A DNA stretch of 64,000 nucleotides. It comes from Daphnia pulex (Eukaryota > Arthropoda > Branchiopoda > Diplostraca > Daphniidae). A model generated the notes under the pieces. That model searched no databases. It saw nothing but the letters and a program-made list of their open reading frames with translations, and had not been told where the DNA came from. Location of the stretch: NCBI RefSeq assembly GCF_021134715.1, contig NC_060020.1, positions 2,418,001-2,482,000 on the forward strand, in the 5' to 3' direction. This document shows, one piece after another, positions 51,101 to 63,200 of this stretch (positions are counted from its first letter, which is position 1; every line of letters starts with the position of its first letter). The position numbers and the translations under genes are program-made.

Positions 51101-52642
51101 TGTGGAATTGTACATTTTCCCTTTCGATAGGCGAGGTCAATTATATAATTGCCCTGCTGTCGATCGAGGCTCGCACGTACCAACTCTGATCGGATCTGAT
51201 GGCTTCGTGATCATCACTACAGGCGCTTTATTACAGGTAATATCTACATGCGTGCGTGATGAACCCTCCAGGGCTATTCGGCTATTCCCAGTCAAAAACC
51301 CCCCCATTCGAAAAGAGTCACACAAAAGTGTGGAGGATATGGAACGAAATTGATTGCGCAAGGCCATACGGTTTTTCCCTTCATTGTTCGGGCGGCCAAG
51401 ATTCGAGCAGCACCCCCGCAAGATTTAATGACAAACTCATTTCCTCACCGCAGTTCAGCTTCTTCCCTCCCGTTTATATTTCCCGCGCCATATAAAATAC
51501 AAACGAAAAAAAGGGGGGAAATTTGTGTCTAATGTTTTATTCCTTCGTATATATTTTTTTCTCCCACCGAAAAACGTTTTTCTTCTCTCTCACAGCTTGA
51601 GAACTCTGCCACCCCATCAACCCCAAAAACCACCTCGGCTATATGAAGTTCAAGACACCTTCACCCCCGACTACTACTACTACCCCTCGTCTACCGTGTA
51701 GTAGTAGTAGTAGTATATACTAAATTATACGTGTATATGTAAAGTATATAGAAAAGATAACCAAAATAAAATAAAAAAAAGGGACGGCCTCTGATGAACA
51801 CCTTTTCTCCGAAAAGAAGAAGAAGACGGGAGAGATATAGAAAAATCTCGGCATGGGGTTGCCTTTTAATAAACCATCGAGCGGTGGTTTTTTCCTCCGA
51901 GAACTTTTTCTTCTAGCCCCTCTTTTCTCTGATTTTCTTTAGAATAAAAAATAAAAGCCCAAAAAAGTAGAAGAGGTTTTCTCTCCTTTATTTTCACTAC
52001 CCCGACTCGGTTTCTTGGCCGTTTGATCAATTCGACCAAATCCTCCATAACGGGAACCATTGGTCTATGAAAATCTCTTTTGTTTTGTTACTTTTATTTT
52101 TCCCCGGTCGGTGTTGGCTCTGCAGAGAGACGATGACTCGTTACAAAACGAACCGGGGGTTATAAGAAAAAGTTGTCGTGCGTGACACCTGACTGGCTGT
52201 GTGTACACAAGCGCATGTGATGGCCAATGGCCGTCAAATTGTTAAGTCACTCGGGCAATCGCGGGGTCAAAAAGCTGCTGGAAACAAGCGCACATTTCAA
52301 TATTTGACTTGGTTTTTCGGTGGGAAAAATACACAAATTCAAACAAGGCGGTCGTCAACATCCAAAAACAATGACACGACGAGAGATGGGAAACAATAAA
52401 AACGTGGGTGTTGTGTGTGCGCAGGATATAAACTAAACTTTCTGTCTGTTTGCCGAGTTTTACGGGTTTATCGGGGGGGCGATGTTAAGTTGGTATAAAT
52501 GTTTATTTACCTTGTCCAAGCAGAGGGCTCGGCACTGGGCGATGCGGATCGGCGATCCCAAGTCTTGCGGGGCCGCATCGGCTAGCAGACAGCAGCAGGC
52601 GGCCACCATCACGAACGAAATAAACACCGTCGAATTCTGCAT
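36169..52642 (-). CDS. Type I membrane protein with anosmin-type cysteine box and fibronectin III
   Basis: Five minus-strand exons: 52511-52642, 44809-44865, 43096-43170, 40905-41129 and 36169-37131. All four introns are GT-AG and phase 0, and the 1452 nt give 483 residues. Signal peptide about 1-23. Ten cysteines at 37, 41, 55, 61, 64, 68, 82, 88, 92 and 96 follow the anosmin-1 cysteine-box plan: QCRALC, DCFTCWENC, a third pair, then GCLQAC. A poorly conserved FN3-like segment (about 118-198) leads to a clear FN3 domain (about 255-348, with VAWPVQ, YLVTWEV and PDTVYHIQVDL). A transmembrane helix at about 387-408 (VGVGAAAGVSLFLLVLATAIGI) is followed by RRHRR and a 75-residue tail. Anosmin-1 is a secreted heparan-sulfate/FGFR-interacting neuronal guidance protein with a WAP domain; this protein lacks WAP and is membrane bound, so a cell-surface adhesion or receptor role is inferred, not shown. 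Confidence 0.86.
37132..40904 (-). other. Intron 4 of the membrane-protein gene (3.8 kb)
   Basis: Phase 0, donor GTAAGA at 40904 and acceptor GACAG before 37131. Contains TG/CA and purine-rich tracts and a CTCF-like TAGATGGCGC (minus strand) at 39856-39865. No nested gene seen. Confidence 0.7.
41130..43095 (-). other. Intron 3 of the membrane-protein gene (2.0 kb)
   Basis: Phase 0, donor GTAAGT at 43095, acceptor ATACAG before 41129. Contains a run of 11 C at 41679-41689 followed by CA repeats. No exon or RNA gene seen. Confidence 0.7.
43171..44808 (-). other. Intron 2 of the membrane-protein gene (1.6 kb)
   Basis: Phase 0, donor GTAAGC at 44808, acceptor TATTAG before 43170. No internal feature beyond short simple repeats. 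Confidence 0.7.
46233..46253. repeat. (ACA)n trinucleotide repeat in intron 1
   Basis: Seven ACA units. Confidence 0.8.
49776..49797. repeat. (CAA)n trinucleotide repeat in intron 1
   Basis: Seven CAA units immediately after a pyrimidine-rich stretch with two C runs (49751-49775). Confidence 0.8.
49917..49932. repeat. (AC)n dinucleotide repeat in intron 1
   Basis: Eight AC units. Confidence 0.8.
51670..51711. repeat. Inverted ACT/AGT microsatellite, hairpin-forming
   Basis: ACTACTACTACTAC at 51670-51683 is the exact reverse complement of GTAGTAGTAGTAGT at 51698-51711, with a 14-base loop. A perfect 14-bp stem results, inside intron 1 of the membrane-protein gene, about 0.8 kb from its first coding exon. 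Confidence 0.85.
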
Positions 52643-52857
52643 CTTCTCAATGTTGGATGTATATTTTCAAAAAAATCACGGGAGGTATAGATATTCTTCT
52701 TCCTTCGAGAGGTGAATACGAGATGAGTTAAAAAGATCGGCAATAGTCGTCGATATCCAGAAAAATACAACGGCACACGAGAGAGAGCACACGACTGTCC
52801 TCGACCAAGTCAGCTACTAGACTGAGCTCCTCTGGGCAAGGCTGCCAAGCTTTTGAG

Positions 52858-52867
52858 AAGATGGCGC
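52858..52867 (+). promoter_or_regulatory. AAGATGGCGC element near the membrane-protein gene promoter (candidate)
   Basis: Lies about 215 bp upstream of the start codon of the membrane-protein gene. The sequence fits both the YY1 consensus AAGATGGCG and arthropod CTCF-type cores. Pattern match only. Confidence 0.35.
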
Positions 52868-55800
52868 GGAGAAAGGGACCGCCCCCTTCAGGGTCCCTCT
52901 CTTTTTCTTTTCTTCTTCAGCCACCGTATAGTTTGGTGTCTACCGACAACAACATCCCCCCGTCTTGTTTTCGTCATTTCGGTTGTTTTTCTATAAAAAT
53001 AAAAATCCTAAAAACTTTTTCCCTGTCTATCTGCATCTCTTACGATATCAGACTACACTCTGGCACCAAGAGGCAACTGATCTGATCCTCTTTTTATTTT
53101 CCTAGTCCACGTGTTTTTCCATCAAGGATAAATCCGGGTCTTATGAGCAGAGAGTTAGAAAAGTATTATTGCTATATTATGTTGCTAGTCTGACTGATGG
53201 AAGCAAACCGAACGTGGGTTAAAATTAAATTTGAAAAGATTTACGCTCCAAAATTTCAGATTCGACGGTTGTGATTGGCAGTGGCCACTTCCCATCCTCC
53301 TTCTCTATTGTTCTTTCCAATTTGACTCAACCTCAGTTTCCACCACGTTGTCACCCACTCACGTTTTCGGTATTGAATTTTTTATTAAAAATTAAATAAC
53401 AATTATTAAATGATTGTCAGTAGATTGAAGCATTTTATTTTGAAAATAGTTGCGGTAATTATCTTCGAAAAAAAGAATTAATCAATTTTGAAATTACATT
53501 GCAACACAGCACGTCGTTGAATCAGAAACGTCATTGTCTCTGTATTATTTGTCGTGATCATGTCGTCCAATTTCGCGGTTTTTTCTTCACTACTGTGTTC
53601 ACGACCATTCGGATATTTGTGAGTAAGTTCCCCATTTCTATTGTATTGTATTTGTAGATTTAAGATAAGAAATGAAGTAACTATAGTTAGAATGAGCTCA
53701 AAGTAAAAAGTAAATCTTGTAGCTTAGTATTGAGTACACTCAGGCGGGGAAAAAAGAGGCACTGTAACAAAAAGAAAATGGCGGGGGACAAGTAAATTAT
53801 CTCATCTCATTGGATCATCGGCTCATTGGGCAAGTAGAATGCAAAAAAGTAGAAGCTCTAGACAGACTCTGAGTGATGCAGCAACCGAGAAAGGATCTAT
53901 TGTTGCTGGCAAGAGATTTGGGAAAGAAATGAGACAGAGTGATAATAGCGTCGTAGTGCGATAAAATGTTTAAAGTTTGATGCAAGAATAATGGAGAATA
54001 TATGGAAGCACACACACAACAATGCTACAAGGGATTGTCCATCTACCGTGGTGGTTATGTTCTTTCTTCATACCCCTGGTCTTCTCAAAACCCATAACAC
54101 TGAATGTATACCTGTGCCTCCTTTCTTCTCTGGTCACACAGATCGACATCGAGAAAAACTTTGGCGGGGGCTGCTGATGTTCCCCACCGTTCTCTTTCTC
54201 GCCCTAATACAAACTCTCGGTCAGAGTTTTTCCTTTTTTTAAAATCTATCCAAGACAGGTTTCTTCCCTATAAGAGGAAAACCTACGGTCAATCGCAGCA
54301 GCAAAAGCGCCAGCCGGTCAACGAGGGCCACTCTCAGACTCTAAACACAACACGGTCCTTTTTTCAGAAAAGATAAAGAGCGGCGAAGGTAAAACGGTTC
54401 GAAGAAGTGGAGGAAATGAAGGTGTGCGGCCAAAAAACCGCAGTAGTTGTACAGCGCGCGCACTCCAAACTCAACCGACGTACCTCCTCCGCCCACTCGT
54501 CCAACAATTATAGAAAGGAGTGCAAGCTGGAGCAGCACAGAGACGGAATGATGATCAACATATGGTGTCGGGAGCATCAGAGGAGACAGACAAGCGAGAA
54601 AGAAAACGTCTGTCAGCAGCAGCAGCAGTGTCCGTCTGTCTTCCGTAATTATACCTGGAAGAAGAACGAAAAAGAAGGCAATTTGATCCGCCAAATATTT
54701 CTTTTCCGGGCACCACGCCGTCAACAGCAGCAGCAGTACCGAGAAAAAAGAGATGTGAGAGACAAGGGTGCCATAAAAATTAAAAGCCATTGGAGACATG
54801 GCGGTCGCGACAGACGGTAGACACGCGCTCGATTGTCTCAAAACAATCTTGCCCGGCTATATTTATACGTCGTGTATAAAGCACTTGATGCGATGTCGAG
54901 ACATCGCGACGTTATTGTCTTTTTTCTCGGTCCTGTTATGACGAGCGGTCTCCTCTTTGCTATCAAGGGACAATAACAAGAGACCAAACTGCTTGATATT
55001 CTGTTGGTGGACGGCCCAATTGGAGCACATGCGATTGACAAACTGGAACACTCGGTCGTAGAGAACCTCCTAAGAAAACGATGTGGAGGATCTTCTTCCT
55101 TTTTCGACTGTAATAAAATGTTGAGCGCGTGGCCATCAACAATAAGAAGACCCTCATCTCTGCATTACCTAATACTCCCAAGTCCCCTCTGATTTCGTCT
55201 TGTTGTTTGCCCTTTGTGTGGAAGAGAGAGAGGCCGGACATTTATTTATTCCGAGTTGGAACAAAGTCGATTGAAATTAATGACCTCACTCAATTCTTTT
55301 TATTTTCTTTTTCCAGAATCGAGACATTGCCCAGGTTGGTTTTCTATCGAGAGGGACTGAGGGGAAAGGCCGGCCAGCCAACATCAAAAGGTAAGAAGAA
55401 ATAAGAGATGTTAAGGGGGTGAGTTTTTCTAATGAATAAAAGCCCATCGGCATCTTCGAATATCCCCGCAAAGACAGCAAGCACACGACTAACAAGCTCT
55501 TTTTCTTCTTTTCCCCTCGTTTCTATTGGGAAGGAACCGTGGAATTATAACAAGCCGCTAAGAGTTGGTTGTTGTGTAATGAAGGGAAAGAAACACGAGA
55601 AATCGAATGTTGACTGTAAAAAAATCAGACGAGGGGGTGGAATAAGGGCGATAAAAATGAGCTGGAAGAGCCCAAGAAAAGAAGGATCAGAGTATATTAC
55701 TACACCGGAGAATTCCACCATTTTTCTTTACTACACCTATCTTCCATCCGCCCCGATCCGGCAACGTTTTCAAATCGCTTTGCAGAAATATAAAAACGTT

Positions 55801-57205
55801 AACTTTTAACCTAGATCCTAAGAAGATGTTGTCGATGCCATATAAAGGGCTCGGTGCATTCTCCAAGGGATTCCTTCCGACTCTACTCTGTAAATGCAAT
55901 AAAACCCCCCCAAAAAAAGAATTGTAATAGTAGGAGAGGGATATGCTTTTATGGTCTCGTTTTCTACTTTAAGTTCCAGAAATTGCGTTTAGGGCCCCGG
56001 TTTTTTTTTCTTTCGCCTTTTGGGTGTTCTTATATACATCCCCCGTACTGCATTACCCCTGCTCCGGAGAAAATTGCTATGAGCTCCAGTTATATAGGCC
56101 CATAATGTTGACAGTCATTTCTATTTACAACAGTGATGTACACAGGCGTCTAAAGGAATTTTATTTTTTTCAAATTTTTAGATTGTCCGGATGAGTGACA
56201 GGAATGTTTCACAGCCTCTCACCAGTTATGACCGATTGGTGCTGTTCGGTCCATTTCGCCCACCGTTCCATAAAATACGGTAAGATCCCAAGAGCTGTTG
56301 GTTAATTTCGCTTGAGCAGCGAGTGCGCTGTCCAAGCACGCAACCATATCTTTCACTCTCATCTCATGTAATTTCTTTCTGTGGGGAGGGGGTTCGGAGT
56401 AGTTCGATTGGGAGAACCACTTATGTGTGTGTTGTTGCTTCCACAGGAAAAGGAAGAGCCATTTTGGGACTTGTAAAGTATTTTTCCGCGCGCTCATCGG
56501 GCACGTGCCTCTTTCTCTCTATTCTTTTTCTTTCTTTCTTTCTACTCCAGCAAAGCGGTTATATACATGCTACAATGTTCAAGCTACGGATGAGGGCCCT
56601 GCATTCGTCGATCCGGCAACGATAGCTCTCTACACGGTGTAGGTCCATATATCAATCCACTTTAGAGCTTGTGGGAGTTTCCTCTTTCTCCAAGTCAGCA
56701 CGGAAGAGAAAGAAAAAGAGAAGATGATAAACCGAGAGAATTGGGGAGAAAGAGGGAAAAGTAGGCGGATCAAATTAGAATCTTTATGTTGTTCTCCGCA
56801 GAGAAACGGGCGAAAATATATAAGAAAAAAGAAGAATCGAATAGAGACTAAACGAATAGCTCAATCTATCGATACTAATTAGGGCGGCTCTTTTCTTCAT
56901 TTTTACTTTGAGACTTTCTTTTCAGAACAATTAAAAGATGAAGAGTTTTCTCAACTTTTAATTCTTTTTCCCATCGTATCTACTTGCGGTGGTCAGATCA
57001 GCGCCAAAAATCGCCAAGCACATCATCAGCTCGGTGATGGTCGATAATCTGTTGGGCCGTTAATTCCGCGTCTCCAGAGGCTAGGCGCCGAGAGAAAACT
57101 GAGCCCGCTCGAAAAACAATATCCTGATGATGACGATCCTTTTCGCAATCTTTTTTCCAGGTACATAGCGCACCACCACCTGTATCTTTTTGAGATCTAA
57201 AAACC

Positions 57206-57223
57206 AGTAGTAGTAGTAGTAGT
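57206..57223. repeat. (AGT)n trinucleotide repeat
   Basis: Six AGT units followed by GGTGATGATG. Confidence 0.8.
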
Positions 57224-60200
57224 GGTGATGATGTATATACCCACGGTCTGGGCCGCGCAGTTTAGTTTTGTTGGGAATAAATCCATTTGCGGCGATACGG
57301 AGAAGCTCATTAGTTGTCCTTTTGTTATAGGGAAGAATAATTCATTTTCTCTAGCTCGTATTCCTCCACGGCAGACACAAATGGCCTTTTGCGATGCCAT
57401 AGAGAAACTAAATGTCGGATATTAGAATACACCACAAGTCTTGAATAATAATAACCGGTCATTTCCCACCGGCTGCCAGTCCGACCATATTCATCCGCGC
57501 AATAAGGAACCAAACTCGCTACTCTATACTATGCTCCACGGTAGATAATAATAATAAAATAAAAAAGAATTGCCAAAATTGCGAGTACCCAACTGTTATG
57601 TATATGGGCACACAGTTCAAATGTATAAGTATACACCGCGTAAGAGCAGCATGCTATAGAAAACACAAGACAAGGCAGCTATAGTATAGTATATATGCAG
57701 ATGATTATTATAGGACTCCTTCCAGGGAGACTATTGTGCAGTATACCACTATGCTATACTATAGCTTATAGCGGTAATTTATATTTTTCGTACTACTCTT
57801 TTTTTTAATACGTCTTGATGCTAATCATAGGGTAGAAACGGAATATCGCATCAGTGTAGAGGTTGAGCTTCTATTATTATCCCCCCCCCCACCACAACAT
57901 TATTCTCAATCCGGAAAGGAGGCGAAGGCGGAGTAGTTGGCCAGTTTGAGGTGGGTCAATATCTGTCCGTATATGAGGCTGACCTGTGCAGCAGCAACAG
58001 CTGTCGGTCCATCTATTCCCTTGAAATCGGTTATCAAGAGAAAGAGGAAGGAAACTGAAAGGAGAAGAAGAAGAAGAAGAAAAGTAACCGGTACAACTTT
58101 CAATATAGTAACGACCCCCAAGCGGCTAATTGAGCCCGAGATGAAGAAGAAGAAGAAGATGAGTAGGGGATCAAGAATTAGACAGTGGAAAAGGAGGGTT
58201 TATTAGTATCGTCTTTTCTTTTCTTTAATCTCATCGCCAGCCTTTTTTCTCCCTTTTTCTCTTCTGCCCAGAGAAAGAAAAAAAGATGTTCAGCCTCATT
58301 AAAAAGAAGAATAGAAGGCTGTGTGTATATATACGTATTGTGGGACAAATCATCAGCTTCATCTTCTTTTTTTCTTCTCCCAAACAGATCAGCTCATCAT
58401 GGCAGGGGCGGCGGAATATAATCAAGAAACACACGGCATGTATAGAAGGACCCGAGAGAGCTTTCGGGGAGGGAGGAGGAGAAGGGATGAAGAGAGGACA
58501 TCCACATCCACTGGTAAATATTAAACCTCACACACATCGTTTTTCCCAGCACTCGATCACACCACGACACAAGTAGCAAGTACTATAGGCTGCTACCCCA
58601 GCAGGGTAGATATTAGATCCAGTGGAAATCTCTCTCTTTTTTCCGTTCTTCCTAGTCTTCCTTTCCTTATTCGGTCGTCTCAACCAATATATTCCCCATG
58701 GCGGGGATCTGTCAGATTACCGCAAGTAAAAAACAAAAGAGGGGGGAAGAAAAACTCGACTGTAAATAAAACACAAGTAGAAATCTATAAGGAACTTGCT
58801 ATATGGGAACCTTCCAAGAATAAATACGACGTAGATGTGCTCCACAGCTCGGTACGGAGCGAATTGAATTTAAGCTGTATACTCTTTAACTAGCGTCTCT
58901 AACAAGCGAAAGGATTATCGAACCCCGAGACGGCAGTTGTTGAGAGCTCGGGTGGAGTGGGTGTGCACTGCTACTTGTGCTACTCACATCGGATCACACA
59001 GAGATGGACAGGCCAAGGAGAGAGAAAATCTAGGAGAACACACACACACACACAATCTCGACCAGTGTTTGCTCTCACTCTCTGCTGCTCGACGAGTGGC
59101 CTCAACATGGGCAGCTGGACGGATCTAAAATTGGGGATGTAGAAATGAGAAAATCTCTTTTTTTTTCAATGAAGCCCCAATTTTTCGTCGCAGTAGACCG
59201 ATCGTGCGTATCGTTACAAATCTAAAAAAAGAGATGATTCATTTTTCATTGGAAATTTCGAGCGGGGCGGTAACCAAACTACTTGAACAATCACTGGGCG
59301 ACGACGTGTTTGTTATCCTCTTTGCGCGTTTGCTCATCTGCGGTTGACCGAAAAAAAACAGACAAACACAGGTGAAAGTTTGATGTCTACAGCGGCTTTT
59401 CTAAGCCGAGTCCCCCCCAAATCTTTTCAGCCCAAAGAGACATTATTGACAGACCGCTTGGACACTTCATCAGGGTCAGGGCCTTCACAATTTCAAAGCT
59501 AAGAATAGTTCTGAGCAGCTATTTATGTCGTGGTACGTCGTACTTTACTGTCCACATCATCACCGCACAAGAAGAAGGTCGTCTATTCAGTATATGTGGG
59601 TTATATTCTTTCCCAATCAAACGTTGACAGTGGAGCCGGAGCTCAGTTATCAAGGCTATCAAAATAGAAAGAATAGAAATTCCAGTGGCTGATCGGAACA
59701 ATCGACCGTGAAACATCTTCCCTCTCATTCCTTAAAAACCCACACCTGCATTTTTGTATTCCAAGAGTTCGCCATGGGGGCACCTATTTCCGCATACTAT
59801 AACCACCTCGGTTGCTTCATTGTTGGATTGGCTCTTTTCTATTTCTCTAAATGTAGGACATTTGCGTCCTAAATGTGGCATACATTTACAACAACGGCGC
59901 GAAATCCGAAAAGTTTCAAATAACTATGAGGGAGCCCTCCCACTCTTCCACCCCCAGTAGCTTCATTCTTTTGCCAAGTTTGCACGTTGACAATTGACCA
60001 GCAGCAGCAGAAGCTGGAGCTACTAAAACTCCCCTGCTGAGAGCTCCGGCCAGCGACAGTCGACGTGTCGAATGGCGCGGAAGTCAACGGAGCGTGGCGG
60101 GTCAGATCGCCATGACTAAAAGGTCCGTCGAGGACAATATCAAAATACAGGGAGACTGCGCATAGTCTATATAACACAAAAAAAAGAAAGATAGGCTCTA

Positions 60201-63200
60201 TCTATTCCAGCAGCAGGCCTAAAAAGAGAAGAGAAGAAGACAAATCTTATTCTTTGACTTGGGTAGTCAGCAGCCATGCAGAACTGGCTACTCGGATTTA
60301 TGTATGTCCAGTCACACACGCACTGACAGTCTATGGGACCTCCTACGGGTCCTATCCATCGTCAGTGGCTTCAACCGGGACACGAACACAAAGATTCTTT
60401 TTTTTCCTTTTTGTTGTTGATCAAAGAATGAAAATTCCAAACTCGTGTATAATATAACTGCGATAAAATGAGGGGGTCAAATGAAAAGATTTAGAGGGAC
60501 GAGAACCGGGGCTCTAAAAATCGGACGGAATCAAAGAAGCGGAAGAGGTCGGAAGAAGGGAGGGGGGAATTGTACAATAATAATAAAAAGAAGAAGGCCG
60601 TCCCACACGCATATCACTCGGCTGGTTTCTGTATGGCGACTAAACTGCTGCTGGAAGAGCGTGCTAAATCCAGCGGGCTGCCGATTTAATGGGCCCCGTT
60701 GCGAACCAACGTGAACCCCGGAAAGTCACGTCAGCGGGGCAAACGGTGGCAAAACACGATGATGACTGGCAACAAACAAACAAGACCCACCCGTATATAC
60801 TCTTCTGTAGGCAGCTGACAACGTACAGGGGGGCGGCGGCGGATGACGTCCATCCGCAGCATGTACTACGTAATTGCGAAAATGACACGGTAGTTTGGAA
60901 ATCGCGCGCCACCGAATACACAACTCGCAGCAGCGCAGTAGACAGCCAAGGTTTCTTTTAATAAATATAGGAAAAAAGAAAAAGAGTCGAACAAAAGGAA
61001 CTCGGCACACAACAGGACAACAACCCAAAGTTTATTTCTCCGGGGGCCGAGGGTTGAATACGTTGACGTGTTGACGGCGCGGCCTGTAATAATGATAGAG
61101 ATTGAAACGATGGATAAAGCATTTCCCGTCTGCTTTTTCTCTCTATCTATCTATCTTGGTTTTCCTCTGGCTCCATCAGCAGCAGCAGCATATGTGTACT
61201 GTGTGGTGGTGGTGGTGGACTGATGGGGGGCTGTTGTACGCCCTCCTGGGAGGTCATTACATCAGGTGACACAGCGGAAAAGTCTAAAAAGACATAAAAG
61301 AAAGAGAAAAAGATCGAATAAGGGAATTAAAAGAGACTAGACAAAACACAAAAAAATAAACCAGCGTCGACATCAAGTCACAAACGCAGAAGGAAATTAT
61401 AGCGACCGAAAATTACACACTCCTCGAATCTTTTACCGCCAGCAGTAATAATAATCTTCGCTTGCGTCTTTCTCAATCTCTTCCAGGAAAAAATGGGCGC
61501 CTTCTCCTTTTTTTTGTAGCGCGTTAATACCCCGAACGGAAATTTATGTCGAAAGCAGCAACTGAAAGAAGGAAATTAATTTGCCGCTTTTTTTTTAAAC
61601 ATTGTATATAGATAGGATATAACTAATTTATATGCCATCATTTCTCTAAACTATAGTCAACTAATAGAATTGACTGGTTGGTTTTAACTAAACTATTTTT
61701 CTTTTTTTAAAAGGTTTAAACGCGCTATTTGGATGGCTATTGGTTTGTTTGTTGCTGGCCGTGATTCTGCTAGAGCGGACCGCTTCGTTACTGCGTCTAA
61801 GGTTCACCCAATTAAGGTAGGATTCTATTTTTCTTTTACCTTTTGTCGATACCGGCCTGTGCCGGTAATCCCTTACGATATCCACTTTCAACGGGGCCGG
61901 TCCGCGAGGGGGTTTGTTATTTCCCTTTTTGATTAGCCGAGCCGATGGCCGTTTGACCACGGCACGCACTGCGCAACGAGTGAGGAAATCGGGGGCGGAA
62001 AACTAAATTCCTCCTCTCAACTGGAAGGGGGGAGGTCATGAATAATCCAGGAGAATCTATAACGAAGGATATATTTGGCGTAATGACCTTGTCCTAATAG
62101 TTCTCGGCGTTCATATAGCATGAGCAGGTTCGTGTTTGGTCTCAACTAAATGACAGCGGCATCAGCCGGTAATCTTCCAACTATTATAGCCGCTTTGCTT
62201 CCGTTTCCATCCGCGCTGAATTATCATTAGGATATTCTAGTAGTACGGGAGGATGCGGACCAGTTGTTGCCGGTTTCCAATTTCATTTCGAGGCATCACT
62301 TCCTCAACTTCTCCACGGTGACCGTGTAGGAGTTATACCTTATAGGGTTCCCCCTTCTGCTGCTGCTGTTTCCATTTTCCAATTTTCTCAAGTTTTTGCT
62401 TCATGGCTTTTTTCTCTCTCTTGACCTGGCCCGCCTTTCCGGCCGCCTTCCGCCCTTATACATATTATATTATTTTGTGTGTCCCAATGGACCTCCTCCG
62501 ATTCCCCTCCTTCCGGTGCCGGCCGATATGGCGGCTTGTCCATTGGCACGGTCGATTGAGTCTGGACACACAGAGGGAAAAAAACCCACAATCAATTACA
62601 GATCTTGGGAGAGTTGGCGGCCATATATTTTTGAAACACACTAACGCCAAGGCTGAGAGAGCGACATATTGGGCGGTGTCACTTTTGAGGAAAAGGTCTG
62701 TGTATACACTTATTAGCTCTGCTGGATGTGCCCAAGCACACCCAAAAGCGGATAGAGTTTAACCCTTTTCTCTCCTTCCGTATATCCGGCCACCCGTATC
62801 ATGTACAATCAATAGAGCATTTTACTCGGATAAAATACAGACAGGCGAAATCAGTTCCAGACAATCGTTTTTTTGCTGGTTGTTAAACGGACATGTGTTC
62901 CTGGGGTCCCCATACACGCCAATCTTCACAATTCCATAAATCCCATTTGGGAATGGTGGCCCATTGACCAATTAGGTCCCATTTTGAAGTGACAGATCAT
63001 GTGGCAAAAAGTACACAGTAGTAGAACCCCTAGTACGTGTATCGCCAAGAAATCCAATTTGTCCATCAGCACACCAACTTCCGCCGAAGGTCTACACAGT
63101 CCGAACACACGAAAAGGGGAAATAGATAACAATTTGTTTGTGTGTTTTCTTTCCGTTTCGTTTGTCTATAGCATTGTGTATAGGTAGAATGGAGAAACGA

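Larger units (their letters stand above)
44866..52510 (-). other. Intron 1 of the membrane-protein gene (7.6 kb)
   Basis: Phase 0, between the signal-peptide exon and the second cysteine-box exon. Very long compared with the 60-70 bp introns of the left part of the window. It holds ACA repeats at 46233-46253, CAA repeats at 49776-49797, AC repeats at 49917-49932 and an inverted ACT/AGT microsatellite at 51670-51711. First introns of this size often carry enhancers. Short open frames inside (for example 45658-46221) show no domain features. Confidence 0.7.

Noticed and set aside
53619..53657. A 39-bp intron joining the 53,560 exon to a 35-residue micropeptide
   Set aside because: The intron would be shorter than the 55-bp minimum seen elsewhere in the window, so the join is not credible without transcript evidence.
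54341..54841. Minus-strand open frame of 166 codons with many leucines
   Set aside because: Leucine runs derive from CAG and AAC-type repeats; the plus strand is equally open; no acceptor or donor context.
61851..61866. Palindrome ACCGGC-CTGT-GCCGGT
   Set aside because: A six-base stem is expected by chance in 64 kb and has no following T run or protein-site context.
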